From positions 1 through 5,545 of the forward strand of contig JACQTL010000036.1 of assembly GCA_016210805.1 (NCBI GenBank): a stretch of DNA of 5,545 nt, given 5' to 3'. Both the position numbers and the translations under genes were made by a program. Positions within the stretch are counted from its first letter, which is position 1. Every line of letters starts with the position of its first letter. Shown here piece after piece: positions 5,535 to 5,545 of this stretch. Under the pieces are notes generated by a model. The model made no database searches. It was not told the origin of the DNA and worked only from the letters and a program-made list of their open reading frames with translations. This DNA is from Actinomycetota bacterium. GTDB lineage: Bacteria > Actinomycetota > UBA4738 > G016210805.

Positions 5535-5545
5535 GTTCCCATCGA

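Overview
This is a very GC-rich window with GTG starts, tightly packed and overlapping genes, and an ECF sigma factor that looks like actinobacterial SigR/SigH. The most economical reading is the chromosome of an actinomycete-like bacterium, possibly an uncultured lineage. Chloroflexota and other high-GC phyla cannot be excluded from the sequence alone. Nothing suggests a phage, plasmid or insertion sequence, and no tRNA, rRNA or CRISPR array is visible.

There are three transcription blocks. (1) Positions 2149 down to 1, minus strand: an operon of ECF sigma factor, membrane-anchored zinc-finger anti-sigma factor, TlpA-type thioredoxin and the N-terminal 89 residues of CcdA, which continues off the left edge. 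The first three genes overlap or abut, and ccdA follows after an 8-base gap. (2) Positions 2258 to 4491, plus strand: a radical SAM protein of the tetraether lipid synthase (Tes, MJ0619-like) type with a class I SAM-dependent methyltransferase starting at its stop codon (GTGA overlap). (3) Positions 5534 down to 4552, minus strand: a small polytopic membrane protein overlapping (ATGA) a membrane-anchored SRPBCC/START-like protein. Blocks 2 and 3 converge on a 60-base gap that contains a 9-bp GC hairpin, a likely terminator.

The most interesting signal lies between blocks 1 and 2. The short divergent region holds two copies of one promoter-like motif, GGGAATC-N16-CGTYC, one pointing at the sigma operon and the other at the radical SAM operon. 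This resembles the SigR/SigH recognition sequence (GGGAAT-N18-GTT) and is arranged as a mirror image. The simplest model is that the encoded sigma factor activates both its own operon and the radical SAM/methyltransferase pair. An envelope signal through the anti-sigma factor would then induce thiol-redox proteins (TlpA, CcdA) together with a Tes-like enzyme that may act on membrane lipids. The enzyme families and the motif are read from sequence; the shared regulon and the lipid substrate are inference.

Gene coverage is nearly complete, and no stretch over 300 bases lacks a gene. Many long open frames antisense to the real genes are by-products of the high GC content.
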